From the NCBI GenBank assembly GCA_913062745.1, contig CAJXXJ010000006.1, positions 1 through 20,168 of the forward strand: DNA of 20,168 bases, written 5' to 3'. Position numbers and translations under genes: made by a program. Source of the stretch: an uncultured Phaeodactylibacter sp. (GTDB lineage Bacteria > Bacteroidota > Bacteroidia > Chitinophagales > Saprospiraceae). Positions 1 to 7,714 of the stretch are shown here, one piece after another (within the stretch, counting starts at the first letter, position 1; every line of letters begins with the position of its first letter). A model generated the notes under the pieces. That model was not told the origin of the DNA. It did not search any database and was given only the letters and a program-made list of their open reading frames with translations.

Positions 1-677
1 CTCAGCCCGGAGCCCGCTGCCGGCAACTCCCAGGAAGCATTCGCATCCATGCGTATGGTCCAGATAGCCACTTCATTGTCCGGGTCAGCTGCCCAGGAGT
101 CCGGTGCGGGGGCGGGAGCGCGGTGGCCGTGCAGCGTTCCGGCTATAATATCAACTTCGGTGCGGTGCCCGGCTTCATCTGTTGTCTCGTAGCGCGGGAT
201 GCTGTCCGACCAGAGCATCTTGAAATGCGGCTCTACCCGCTTGCTTTTGCGCGGCAGGTTGAGCCAGATTTGGAAAAGCTCCAGCGGGTTTTCGCCATCT
301 TTATTCAACAAGGGAAACATTTCAGAGTGCTGCACACCCTTACCAGCGGTCATCCACTGCACATCCCCGTTGCCAAAGCGGCCGGCGGCGCCCAGAGAAT
401 CCGCGTGATCAATCAGCCCCTGTTTGCCGATGGTGACCGTCTCGAAACCACTGTGCGGGTGGTGCGGAAAACCGGGCACCTGACGACCGTGGTACATGCG
501 CCATTCCTGAGTGGGGTCAAAGTCCTGGCCGATCGCCCGCCCGCCGAGGGAAGCATCGGGCCCTAACTGATCATTGCCGTTAGGGTAGCGGTCCATGTGA
601 TAAGCACAAAAGATGAAGGGGTCCTGCGTAGCCCAGGGGAAGCCCAATGCCCGAATCATTTTTACTGAAGATGCCAT
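1..677 (-). CDS. Pirin family protein (C-terminus cut by window edge)
   Basis: Pirins are bicupin metalloproteins; some have quercetin 2,3-dioxygenase activity, others act as redox-sensitive regulators, so the exact role here is open. 225 codons are visible, from ATG at 677 ([12 protein letters not shown]) to the window edge. The N-terminal cupin shows the family signature [12 protein letters not shown] (residues 73-84) and [16 protein letters not shown] (104-119). The metal ligands of characterised pirins correspond to H73, H75, H117 and E119, and all four are present. A typical bacterial pirin is about 280-300 residues, so roughly the last quarter lies outside the window. The gene stands alone after the terminator-like hairpin at 770-797. 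A short inverted repeat lies just upstream of the start (694-707). The family call is secure; the substrate is not known. Confidence 0.93.
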   Translation of the reverse strand, partial: MASSVKMIRALGFPWATQDPFIFCAYHMDRYPNGNDQLGPDASLGGRAIGQDFDPTQEWRMYHGRQVPGFPHHPHSGFETVTIGKQGLIDHADSLGAAGRFGNGDVQWMTAGKGVQHSEMFPLLNKDGENPLELFQIWLNLPRKSKRVEPHFKMLWSDSIPRYETTDEAGHRTEVDIIAGTLHGHRAPAPAPDSWAADPDNEVAIWTIRMDANASWELPAAGSGL

Positions 678-693
678 ATTGGATATTCTTTTT

Positions 694-707
694 AATGTTC
701 TAACATT
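694..707. promoter_or_regulatory. Short inverted repeat upstream of pirin gene
   Basis: AATGTT-CT-AACATT is a perfect 6+6 inverted repeat with a 2-base centre, 17 bases upstream of the pirin start codon at 677. Its position would suit an operator for a dimeric regulator, but no regulator gene is visible nearby and chance is a real alternative. Confidence 0.25.
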
Positions 708-769
708 GATAAATGCGGCGAGGCAGCGTTTTGTTGAGCCACCAGCTGCTTATACCCAGTAACAGGAAG

Positions 770-797
770 GCCGGAGCCACTGCAAGATGGCCCCGGC
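770..797 (-). terminator. Terminator-like hairpin after the second FecR-like gene
   Basis: GCCGGAGCCA (770-779) pairs with TGGCCCCGGC (788-797) around an 8-base loop, giving a 10-bp stem with one G-U pair when read on the minus strand. It begins 10 bases past the stop codon of the 807-1817 gene. The following bases are only weakly T-rich (CTTCCTGTT), so termination efficiency is uncertain. Confidence 0.5.
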
Positions 798-806
798 AGT
801 ATCTTA

Positions 807-1817
807 TTACGGATTGATCCCTTCGTATTCGTAGAGGAAGCTGCTCAGTATAGCGGCTGCCATTTCGTTACGCGGGTAGCGACGAACGGCTTCCCGGTAC
901 CGGTCATAGGCCATGCCTTGCATACCACCATCTTCAAATGCCGCCCCTTCAATCAGCAGGCGGACATCCGGTGAGGCGGAGGTGTAGAAACTGCTGGACT
1001 GCAGATTTTCCATGATTGCTTCTGCCTCACTTTCGGCCACGTACTGGAATGGCACCGCGGAGGTGTTTTGGCCAGCATCGCCGGCCAGGCTTGCACGCCA
1101 TTTGTAATAGTTGCCGGGCTGCAGGCCCACTTCTGCAAGGTCTACCGTATGGGTGTTGCCTTGTACTTCTTTTTCCCAAACCACCTTATCGTCTTCACCC
1201 AGTATGGACAGCGTGAAGTTCTTGGCAGCTTCGGCAGCCGTTTTGCGGGGTACCCAAAAGAAAGTGGTGCCACCGTCGCTCGTCTTCGCCGGCTTGATGC
1301 TCAGGTTGTTAGGGCTGACCGGAATGAATGCAGAGCTGGGGTCCTGATGGCCTTCTCTGGTAGGCCGGGATGGCGGCTTGGTAGAGGTGCTTTCTGTACC
1401 GGACTGGCCTCCGTTGGTAGACACAAAACCAAGTACTGCAGGCTCGTGGAAATAATCATTCTCGGAATAATTGAGCCGGTTTGTGAATGCAGTCAGGTAG
1501 TCATCATCCTGAAAAGCTCGTGCGTCCGAAAGCAGCTCTTCCACCGTTGCTTTCTTTTTGCCACTATAGGTAGCAAACTCCTCATTGTGCAATAAAGACA
1601 CCTGAGCGCCGCTCCTAATCTTCAACCTGCCATCAGGCGAAAGCCGTGTACCCGGCTCCAGATTTTGGTAATTGAACCAGCCTTTTGCTTCCGGCGAATA
1701 TTTGGCTTTGCCGCTTACGCTGTATACCAGTGCGCGGCTGTCTTCTGCGCCCTCCTGTGCCTGCAGGCTCAAGGCCAAAAAGCAGCAGAGGCTTATCCAT
1801 AAATAGTTCTTTTTCAT
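807..1817 (-). CDS. Secreted FecR-like domain protein, last gene of the CHASE2 group
   Basis: Predicted exported protein of 336 residues, function unknown. A signal peptide covers residues 1-20 (cleavage near LQA-QEG). Residues 28-100 resemble the FecR sensory domain: a short beta-rich stretch with VSGKAKYSP, LEPGTRLSPDGRLKIRSGAQVSLL and a basic turn. There is no FecR-type N-terminal anti-sigma helix bundle and no sigma factor nearby. A Ser/Thr/Pro-rich linker (about 132-165) leads to a beta-sandwich-like, perhaps fibronectin-III-like, segment (about 164-262, with NYYKWRASLAG). A helical tail (262-336) has the look of a single TPR-like repeat. The same layout occurs in the paralogue at 3470-4435. 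It lies 30 bases after the M48-like gene, so co-transcription is likely. The FecR assignment is by pattern only. Confidence 0.7.
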   Translation of the reverse strand: MKKNYLWISLCCFLALSLQAQEGAEDSRALVYSVSGKAKYSPEAKGWFNYQNLEPGTRLSPDGRLKIRSGAQVSLLHNEEFATYSGKKKATVEELLSDARAFQDDDYLTAFTNRLNYSENDYFHEPAVLGFVSTNGGQSGTESTSTKPPSRPTREGHQDPSSAFIPVSPNNLSIKPAKTSDGGTTFFWVPRKTAAEAAKNFTLSILGEDDKVVWEKEVQGNTHTVDLAEVGLQPGNYYKWRASLAGDAGQNTSAVPFQYVAESEAEAIMENLQSSSFYTSASPDVRLLIEGAAFEDGGMQGMAYDRYREAVRRYPRNEMAAAILSSFLYEYEGINP

Positions 1818-1847
1818 GCGAATTGGGTTTGTGTATGTAAGGATTTT

Positions 1848-3473
1848 TTATTCTTCAGGGTCAAAACTCTTTCGGAAGACCACCCAGCGGCGAAGCGCTG
1901 CGGTTTCATCCAGCAAAAACAGAATCTTTTGTTCGTCATAGGCCAGGCATTGCCCGTCTGCCAGCGTCAGTATTCGGTTGGGCGGGCCGTAAGCCTGGTG
2001 AATCTGGCTTATTGAAGCGCCCAGGCTAACCCCCCGGTTGGTCGCGCCGTGGTAGTTATCATTGGTCTGCAGGAACATAGCGTAGTGCGGGCCGTCTTCT
2101 TCGTAGTGCATCAGGATCTGAGCCGAGTCTTTTGGCTGAAAGCCATTGTAGACGCCACGGCTGACGATCAGCTCGCTTTCGTATTCCGGGTACGCCAGGT
2201 AGGTATCCGGCTCAATACCCGCTATCATCTCCACGCCCCGTTCCGGCTCGGCGGGTTCGGGCAGCAGGGCGGTGCCACCCCGCAGCATAGCCAGGTTGCC
2301 AGCGGCGAGGGTGGGCCGGGCCTGTTCTGCCTTTTGAAACTGCAGTGCGGCCGCAGCGGTATCTCCGCGCAGTGCGGCAATGACCCCCAGAAGGATGTCC
2401 GCATTTGCTATGGTGCCGGAGCCTGACGTTGCATCCGCAATGGCCATAGCCTTTCGGGCCCGGTATTCCGCATCGAGCCATTCCTCCCGCAGCAGATAGG
2501 TGATGGATAGGTTGAGGTGGGCGGTGCTGCGGTCCTCATTTAGCAGCAGGGCGTTTTTCAGCCACTGCTCTGCCTGCTCCAGGAAGCGGTGGCGGCGGGC
2601 AGCTACATCTTCCGGAAGGCGAGCCCCCAATTGCGCCAGTCGGCTGTTCAGGTCGAGTTCTACCGGCAGCACAAAGGGCATTTCGTCCGGTGGCGTCAGC
2701 TCAAGAGCAGCCAGCAGGGCATTAGCCCCGCCGTTGTTGTACAATTCGTACCCCTGATACTCCTTAAGGATATAGTCGTAGTATTCGGCGGCTCGGCCGT
2801 GCTGCTCGATGAGCGCCAGCAGGTTGGCAGTCTGATACAGCTGGTACATATTCTGCAGCCGTTTTGCCGTTTGGGCGCTAAGCTTCAGGCGCTCACTGAG
2901 GCTGGGGTATCCGCGTATTTTTTCGGGTAAACCGTAGCCACTGTAGGCCTCTTTGAGTAGCGTATCGAGAGTATGGTAGGTATTAAAGCCGGCCGATAAG
3001 GCCAGTATGCCGCCCAGGTAATCTGCTTGCTGCTCGTAGGCTTTCCCCTCTTCCATGTTGATGCCGCTGTCTTCATCCATGCTGATGAAATGCCGCTTCC
3101 AGCTGTGCTTTTCGTAGTAATGAATGATCTCGTGAGACAGCAGGGCTGCCAAAGCGTTGAGCGAATCTTTACCCAGGCCGCTGCAAATGTCATAAGCTTT
3201 TTCTTCCAGCCCTATCTGCCGCTTGTCGGCTTGCATCCAGGCCATGTACCGGCGCCCGTCGTTCATGACGAGCTCCGGCGGCGGCAGGCGGAAACTGCCA
3301 TTGGCTTTTAACAGGGTTTGAAAAACCCTTTGGGCAACCTCGTACTTGTAGCCTTCCACCGGCTGTGGCTGAAGACGCGCTGCAAGCGGGTTCAGGACAA
3401 AAGCCATGAGGCTGTCCTGAGCAGACAGACTCAGGGAAAAGGCCAGTGCGAGAAAAGTGATTATCGCTCTCAT
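1848..3473 (-). CDS. Secreted M48-like zinc metallopeptidase with TPR-like repeats (paralogue B)
   Basis: Exported protein of 541 residues with a signal peptide at 1-18 (LSA-QDS). The zinc site HEIIH is at residues 114-118 and a downstream EQQAD motif at 147-151 supplies the third ligand E147 and the conserved D, the gluzincin pattern of family M48. The catalytic set is therefore intact. The middle (about 205-400) is helical with TPR-like repeats (for example around 300-345 and 355-395). A C-terminal beta-rich module (about 478-535: GVSLGASISQIHQAYGPP, then LAYDEQKILFLLD) resembles the BamE/SmpA-like fold by eye. The start ATG overlaps the preceding FecR-like stop by 4 bases (ATGA, 3470-3473), indicating translational coupling. 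It is clearly related to the 5897-7561 gene. No transmembrane segment is seen, so it is likely periplasmic. The substrate is unknown. Confidence 0.82.
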   Translation of the reverse strand: MRAIITFLALAFSLSLSAQDSLMAFVLNPLAARLQPQPVEGYKYEVAQRVFQTLLKANGSFRLPPPELVMNDGRRYMAWMQADKRQIGLEEKAYDICSGLGKDSLNALAALLSHEIIHYYEKHSWKRHFISMDEDSGINMEEGKAYEQQADYLGGILALSAGFNTYHTLDTLLKEAYSGYGLPEKIRGYPSLSERLKLSAQTAKRLQNMYQLYQTANLLALIEQHGRAAEYYDYILKEYQGYELYNNGGANALLAALELTPPDEMPFVLPVELDLNSRLAQLGARLPEDVAARRHRFLEQAEQWLKNALLLNEDRSTAHLNLSITYLLREEWLDAEYRARKAMAIADATSGSGTIANADILLGVIAALRGDTAAAALQFQKAEQARPTLAAGNLAMLRGGTALLPEPAEPERGVEMIAGIEPDTYLAYPEYESELIVSRGVYNGFQPKDSAQILMHYEEDGPHYAMFLQTNDNYHGATNRGVSLGASISQIHQAYGPPNRILTLADGQCLAYDEQKILFLLDETAALRRWVVFRKSFDPEE

Positions 3474-4435
3474 TTTACCAGGGATTTTGCTTCTTCGAGG
3501 GCATCCATACGTGCCAGAAAAGTAGCAAACAGCTTTTTATACAAACCGGACTCCGGCTTATCCTGGGTACTCAGCTCCTGATAACGGCGGTAGGCATAGT
3601 GCAGGTAGCCGTCTTCTTCCAGCTGATAGAGCAGATAGAGCTCCTGCTCCTCTTCCGCCAGCTGCCGGTATGCATGGCTTTCCTTCAGCCCGGTCAAATA
3701 GGCATCCATATCCGGCTGGTAGATGAAGGGGTAGGTATTGGACTCCAGCATGGTGCTGTCTTTCTGCAGAGCAGTGACTTTCCAGACGTAGACCTGGGAG
3801 GAATCGAGCAGCAATTCATCGAGCCTTACGGAAAGCTGTTCCTCCCGGGCTACCGCAGTAAACACCGGCTCCTGCCCGTTGCGGGGAGTGATGGTGAAGT
3901 GGTACCCCTGCGGATGCGCTGTGCTGTCCCAGCGAAAGACTACATCGGGATGGTCCAAGGCCTGAGAAAGGTAGGTGGGAGCACCGATGGCAAAATTGCG
4001 CTCGGCAAAGCCGTTGATACCTGCCCGTGCGTTGGTGAGGTAGCGGCGGTGGTACTTTTCTACCTGCTCAGCATTATCCGTGTCCTTAATAGAGTTGCTG
4101 ATGAAAGACCAAAAACGGGTCAAAAAGCCGGAAGAGACTTCCTGCTCAGCTTTCCTTTTAAGGTCGGTCATCGCATACAGGCCAGGGCCTTCCAGGTTTA
4201 TTTTTTTATTCTCATACAGCAGCCGGGCCTGTGTGCCGTCCACCAGCCGCAGCTGCCCATCCAGTGGCAGCCGGACGCCGGCGAAAATCCGCTGCTCGTT
4301 CCCGCCTTCCCGGCTGAAAGTCACTCCTTCCAGCGAGTTGGTGTAGAGCACGGTAAACGCAGCAGGCTGCGCTGCTGCACGGATGCTCAGAGCGAGGATG
4401 AAGGCCGTAACCGAAAAGCAGATGATGTTTCTCAT
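3470..4435 (-). CDS. Secreted FecR-like domain protein (paralogue A)
   Basis: Exported protein of 321 residues with a signal peptide at 1-22 (RAAA-QPAA). Residues 27-90 form a FecR-like beta-rich region (LEGVTFSREG, then RLPLDGQLRLVDGTQARLLYENK). A helical segment follows (about 95-140, with FLTRFWSFISNS). A beta-sandwich-like domain (about 150-240, including VVFRWDSTAHPQGYHFTI and YVWKVTAL) and a Glu/Tyr-rich helical tail (about 245-321, AYRRYQEL) complete it. This is the domain order seen in the 807-1817 protein, though sequence similarity is low, so they are divergent paralogues or analogues. It starts 71 bases after the CHASE2 gene and overlaps the next M48-like gene by 4 bases. In other bacteria FecR-domain proteins are found beside CHASE2 proteins, which supports the reading. 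Molecular function is unknown. Confidence 0.72.
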   Translation of the reverse strand: MRNIICFSVTAFILALSIRAAAQPAAFTVLYTNSLEGVTFSREGGNEQRIFAGVRLPLDGQLRLVDGTQARLLYENKKINLEGPGLYAMTDLKRKAEQEVSSGFLTRFWSFISNSIKDTDNAEQVEKYHRRYLTNARAGINGFAERNFAIGAPTYLSQALDHPDVVFRWDSTAHPQGYHFTITPRNGQEPVFTAVAREEQLSVRLDELLLDSSQVYVWKVTALQKDSTMLESNTYPFIYQPDMDAYLTGLKESHAYRQLAEEEQELYLLYQLEEDGYLHYAYRRYQELSTQDKPESGLYKKLFATFLARMDALEEAKSLVK

Positions 4436-4506
4436 AGTTATTTATTCAATGGTGTCAAAAGCTGTATTTGGCCGCCGGCAAAAGGGTTACCCGCTATTGC
4501 TCCCAA

Positions 4507-5757
4507 TTACTCTTCTTCTTCCTGCTGCGGAAGGGGGGCTTTTCGCCGAATCGGGATTTCTTCCGGGATGCGGTCGATTACGGGAATGCGTTTTCGCACC
4601 AGGCTTTCGTAAATCATGATGATGTCATAAGCCAGCAACAGGGCCAGAATGCCAATTCCAAAATCCAGCTTGAGCCGAAACTTGTAAAACAACAGGGAAA
4701 TCAGGAAAAACAGCAGGATGAACTCTACAATCTGCAGGCCGCGGGTGATTCCATGAAAAACTTCGTTGAAATCATCGTACACCCAGTGTATGAGTAGTAC
4801 ATTGAGGTAACAGAACACCACTAAAATAATCCAATTTAACCACTTTGGCAACTCCCGGATGTAGTGGCCGTTCAAAACCATAGTCAACACATTAGCGTGA
4901 ATGGCTAAACCGTACATATCCGGGATTGCTTTATTGCCGTAGCTTTGGTTGAGCGGGGTGTAATGCCGGTCCTTGAGCGGGTCGCCGGCTCCTTCCATCG
5001 GGATATAACCGACCAGCACTATCTTGTCCTGAACGATACTGCGCACCTCTTCCAGGCTCAGGTTGTGGAGGAGGTTTTCCTGCGTATGGTGGATATAGTC
5101 TGTCCGGTGGCGGGTGAAATGAATGTGCTCTACGGGGCGCTTGCGCTGCAGTAGTTTTTCGGCCTTCTCCGGAGCGTACACCTGCAGCAAAGCGGTAGCA
5201 AATGCGGGCATTGTCTCCTCTCCAACGAGCTCCTGCGGGCTGAACAGGCGGATGACTTTGGTCTGATTGGCCGGGAAATTGACATAGCCAAGCCTGGCGT
5301 GGTTGGAAAAGAAGGTATCTACACCAACCCATTCGGTAAAGCGCTCGTAGGAACGGGTGGCGTCGTGCAGCTCACAGGCGAGCACTACGCCGGGAGTCTG
5401 CCTGAGGCTTTGCTGCAGCACGGAGTCTGCATGAGCGTCTTTCCGGCCGTCAAAGAATACGTCGACACCTATGGCGCCGGCGCCGGCTTCTCCCAGTTTA
5501 TTGACCAGCTGCCCGATAGCCAGCCGGTCGGGCTCGCCGGTATGCACAAGCACGATGGGCAGAAAAGCGCCTTCTTCTTCAACGGGCTGCCCGGCCAGGT
5601 AGGCGTAGACGATATCTGTGATTTCATAGTTTTTAAGCCCGTTGTTGAAAGGGTCGATATAGTGCATATTCAGCCTGATCAGGTTGAGGAACCAGATAAA
5701 CAGGAAGATAAGCCCCGTTATAATGATACTGTGTGGCTGAATAATTCTATTGATCAT
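4507..5757 (-). CDS. CHASE2 domain membrane protein without a cytoplasmic output domain
   Basis: A 416-residue membrane protein. TM1 is at about 10-27, followed by an extracytoplasmic CHASE2 domain (about 40-300), then three closely spaced TM helices (about 305-324, 342-358, 366-384). A short tail with basic residues (VRKRIP, IRRK) ends in EEEE. CHASE2 hallmarks visible are the region GAGAIGVDVFFDG (92-104), the LGYVNFPANQTKVIR stretch (156-170), DKIVLVG (244-250) and AIPDMYGLAIHANVLTMVL (277-295). CHASE2 is a known extracellular sensory domain, usually fused to a cyclase, kinase, GGDEF or other effector. None is present here: only about 30 residues follow the last TM. It is the first gene of the group ending at 807. 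A terminator-like hairpin lies upstream, so it should have its own promoter in 5758-5841, but no clear consensus box is visible there. Ligand unknown. Confidence 0.85.
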   Translation of the reverse strand: MINRIIQPHSIIITGLIFLFIWFLNLIRLNMHYIDPFNNGLKNYEITDIVYAYLAGQPVEEEGAFLPIVLVHTGEPDRLAIGQLVNKLGEAGAGAIGVDVFFDGRKDAHADSVLQQSLRQTPGVVLACELHDATRSYERFTEWVGVDTFFSNHARLGYVNFPANQTKVIRLFSPQELVGEETMPAFATALLQVYAPEKAEKLLQRKRPVEHIHFTRHRTDYIHHTQENLLHNLSLEEVRSIVQDKIVLVGYIPMEGAGDPLKDRHYTPLNQSYGNKAIPDMYGLAIHANVLTMVLNGHYIRELPKWLNWIILVVFCYLNVLLIHWVYDDFNEVFHGITRGLQIVEFILLFFLISLLFYKFRLKLDFGIGILALLLAYDIIMIYESLVRKRIPVIDRIPEEIPIRRKAPLPQQEEEE

Positions 5758-5841
5758 CCCAGTTGTTTTCCCGGGTACAAAATAGACAAATTAAGGCAAC
5801 TGCGGAGGGCTGCCGCATAACCCGGCGGGGAAGGCGTGCAA

Positions 5842-5878
5842 AAATGCGGCTGACACCTGCACGATATCAACCGCATTT
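5842..5878 (-). terminator. Rho-independent-like terminator after M48-like gene A
   Basis: AAATGCGGCTGA (5842-5853) pairs with TCAACCGCATTT (5867-5878), a 12-bp stem with one G-U pair and a 13-base loop. Read on the minus strand the stem ends in a run of five T (GCATTTTTGC). It lies 18 bases after the stop codon of the 5897-7561 gene, and separates that gene from the CHASE2 group. Confidence 0.65.
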
Positions 5879-5896
5879 CCATGCATTGATTTTTTC

Positions 5897-7561
5897 TTAC
5901 TTAAAAGCATAATTAGCCCAGCGCTCCAGCTTCCCTCCCTTATCCAGGAAGAAGATCACTTCACCGTAAACGAGTACTTCACCTCCCGGCAGTGCCCGGC
6001 TCACCGGCGGCTCTCCGTACTTTGCAATGAGGTCGGCGCGTGGGGAGCCTGCCCTGAAACCATCATCGGTCTCCTCTTCGGACCCTTTCTTGGTGAGATG
6101 AATATAAACTCCATTCCCGCTCTTGGGCGGGTCTACCCTGATCACAGTGGAGTTATTCAGTTCCCATGCTTCTATTCTCAACTTTCCGTAAAGCCTGAGC
6201 CTCAGGACGGGGTCATTATCAGCAATCGACCCGTACCCGGTCAGGTCGATCGGGTCAATACCATCAATATCGGAGGACCATGGCTCATTATTTCTCCCTT
6301 CCGGCAGGTTCTCATCCTTAATTTTGGACAGGTTGTAGCGGGCGATGGCAGACTTTTCTGCAAGCGGGCTCAGCATCCCGATGGCCGCTTCCTTGCCCTC
6401 TCCGTTCTTCAGCGCGATCAGTGCCAGTAGCACATTCGCATCCTCTGCAGTTTTGGGGTAGGCTTCTGTCCGGCTTTGGGCCTCCACTTCTGCATAGAAC
6501 CGCGCCTGAGGCCACTCTTCCATGAGGTAGTAAGCGCAGGCCTTATTCAGGTAAGCTGGTGCGTAATCGTTGTTCATGGCCAACGCATTATTGAAGTACA
6601 TTATGGCTTCCTTCAGCAGCTTGTTGGCTTCCTTGCGCTCGGCCTCGGTAAAACCGTCTTTACTGCCTGCGCCAAAACTTAAATCCAGCTCAATGGGCAG
6701 CCGGTAGATGCGTTCGGAGCGGGGGAAGGTTTCCAATGCTTCCAATACGGCCACTGCGCCCAGGTTGCTGAACAGCTGCGGGCTCTGATAGTCAGTAAGG
6801 ATATGCCGGTATATGGCGCGGGCATTCGGGTACTCGCCTATGGCTGCCATCAGGTTGGCGATTTCGAAGAGCTGCACCATCTGCGCAAGCTTTTCTTCCG
6901 ATATTTCTGCCAGTTTCTTGCGGTCAGCAAGGCTGGGGTAACGGCCGCTTGAGTCTATTTCAGGAATCTTATACACCCGGTAGATACTGTCGAGCAGAGC
7001 CGGCCGCTGATGAAAGACCCGGTAGCCGGCAGAGTATGCCAAAAAACCGCCCAGATAATCCGCTTGCGTTTCGTTGTTGAGCTTATCGAGGTCAACTTGA
7101 GACTCCAGGCTGCGGCCGACTTGCAGTTTGTTTTGGTATTCACTTACAAAACTTGACCTCCATTGGTGTTTCTCGTAGTAATGTATCAGCTCATGCCCAA
7201 GCAGGCCTGCTACAGCAGCTGTACCTTCCTCTTCTCCCAGCGACATGCAGATATCGTAAGCTTCCTGTTCCAGTACGATGCTGTTGCTGCCCGGCCCGAG
7301 GTAAGCGCCGTGAGACATGCTCATGGACATCATGAATGGAGGAGCAGGGTAACGCTGGTCGCCCCGCGCTCTGACTAAATCATCGTAAATAGCTTTGGCG
7401 TGCTCGTATCTGACACCGGACAGCTTTGTCATATCTTCCTCCAGCGTAGAGGGTTTGCTTACATAGCTGAAAATGGGCAAGCCACGCTGGGCAGGAAGCA
7501 ATGCGGGGAGAAGGATAACTGCGCAGAGCAGTAATAACTGGTGGTTTGAGTAGTTTTTCAT
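5897..7561 (-). CDS. Secreted M48-like zinc metallopeptidase with TPR-like repeats (paralogue A)
   Basis: Exported protein of 554 residues. The start chosen is ATG at 7561 because it opens directly into a signal peptide (MKNYSNHQLLLL to LLPAQ, residues 1-25). The same frame is open to an ATG at 7633, which would add 24 residues before the signal peptide. The zinc motif HELIH is at 123-127 and ETQADYLGG at 164-172 gives the third ligand and the conserved D. The block around it (AYDIC, HYYEKHQW) is nearly identical to that of paralogue B. A helical TPR-like region follows (about 220-420). A C-terminal module (about 495-554: GSPRADLIAKYGEPP, VLVYGEVIFFLDKGGKLERW) corresponds to that of paralogue B. 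It is divergently transcribed from the 7715-9235 gene. A terminator-like hairpin follows the stop, so it may be transcribed alone. The peptidase call rests on the intact motif; the substrate is unknown. Confidence 0.82.
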   Translation of the reverse strand: MKNYSNHQLLLLCAVILLPALLPAQRGLPIFSYVSKPSTLEEDMTKLSGVRYEHAKAIYDDLVRARGDQRYPAPPFMMSMSMSHGAYLGPGSNSIVLEQEAYDICMSLGEEEGTAAVAGLLGHELIHYYEKHQWRSSFVSEYQNKLQVGRSLESQVDLDKLNNETQADYLGGFLAYSAGYRVFHQRPALLDSIYRVYKIPEIDSSGRYPSLADRKKLAEISEEKLAQMVQLFEIANLMAAIGEYPNARAIYRHILTDYQSPQLFSNLGAVAVLEALETFPRSERIYRLPIELDLSFGAGSKDGFTEAERKEANKLLKEAIMYFNNALAMNNDYAPAYLNKACAYYLMEEWPQARFYAEVEAQSRTEAYPKTAEDANVLLALIALKNGEGKEAAIGMLSPLAEKSAIARYNLSKIKDENLPEGRNNEPWSSDIDGIDPIDLTGYGSIADNDPVLRLRLYGKLRIEAWELNNSTVIRVDPPKSGNGVYIHLTKKGSEEETDDGFRAGSPRADLIAKYGEPPVSRALPGGEVLVYGEVIFFLDKGGKLERWANYAFK

Positions 7562-7714
7562 GAATTTCGGTGTTTTAAACGAATATAATGGATTGGCATT
7601 GATTCTGAGCACATGAATTTGAATTACCCGCAAAAGGTTACCTTGCGATGAGCCTTCAGGTATCCTTTATACCGGCAATCAAATACAACTAAACACCAAA
7701 GTCCTTACTTGATT

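Noticed and set aside
3599..4612. Long plus-strand open frame (337 codons) opposite the FecR-like gene and the end of the CHASE2 gene
   Set aside because: It spans two real minus-strand genes and the gap between them; the product shows no signal peptide, domain or plausible start context.
7562..7714. Possible promoter boxes (TATATTCG minus; TACCTTGC plus) in the divergent region
   Set aside because: Each differs from TAnnTTTG and none has a -33 TTG at 19-21 bases, so no promoter is claimed, although both genes must be started from here.
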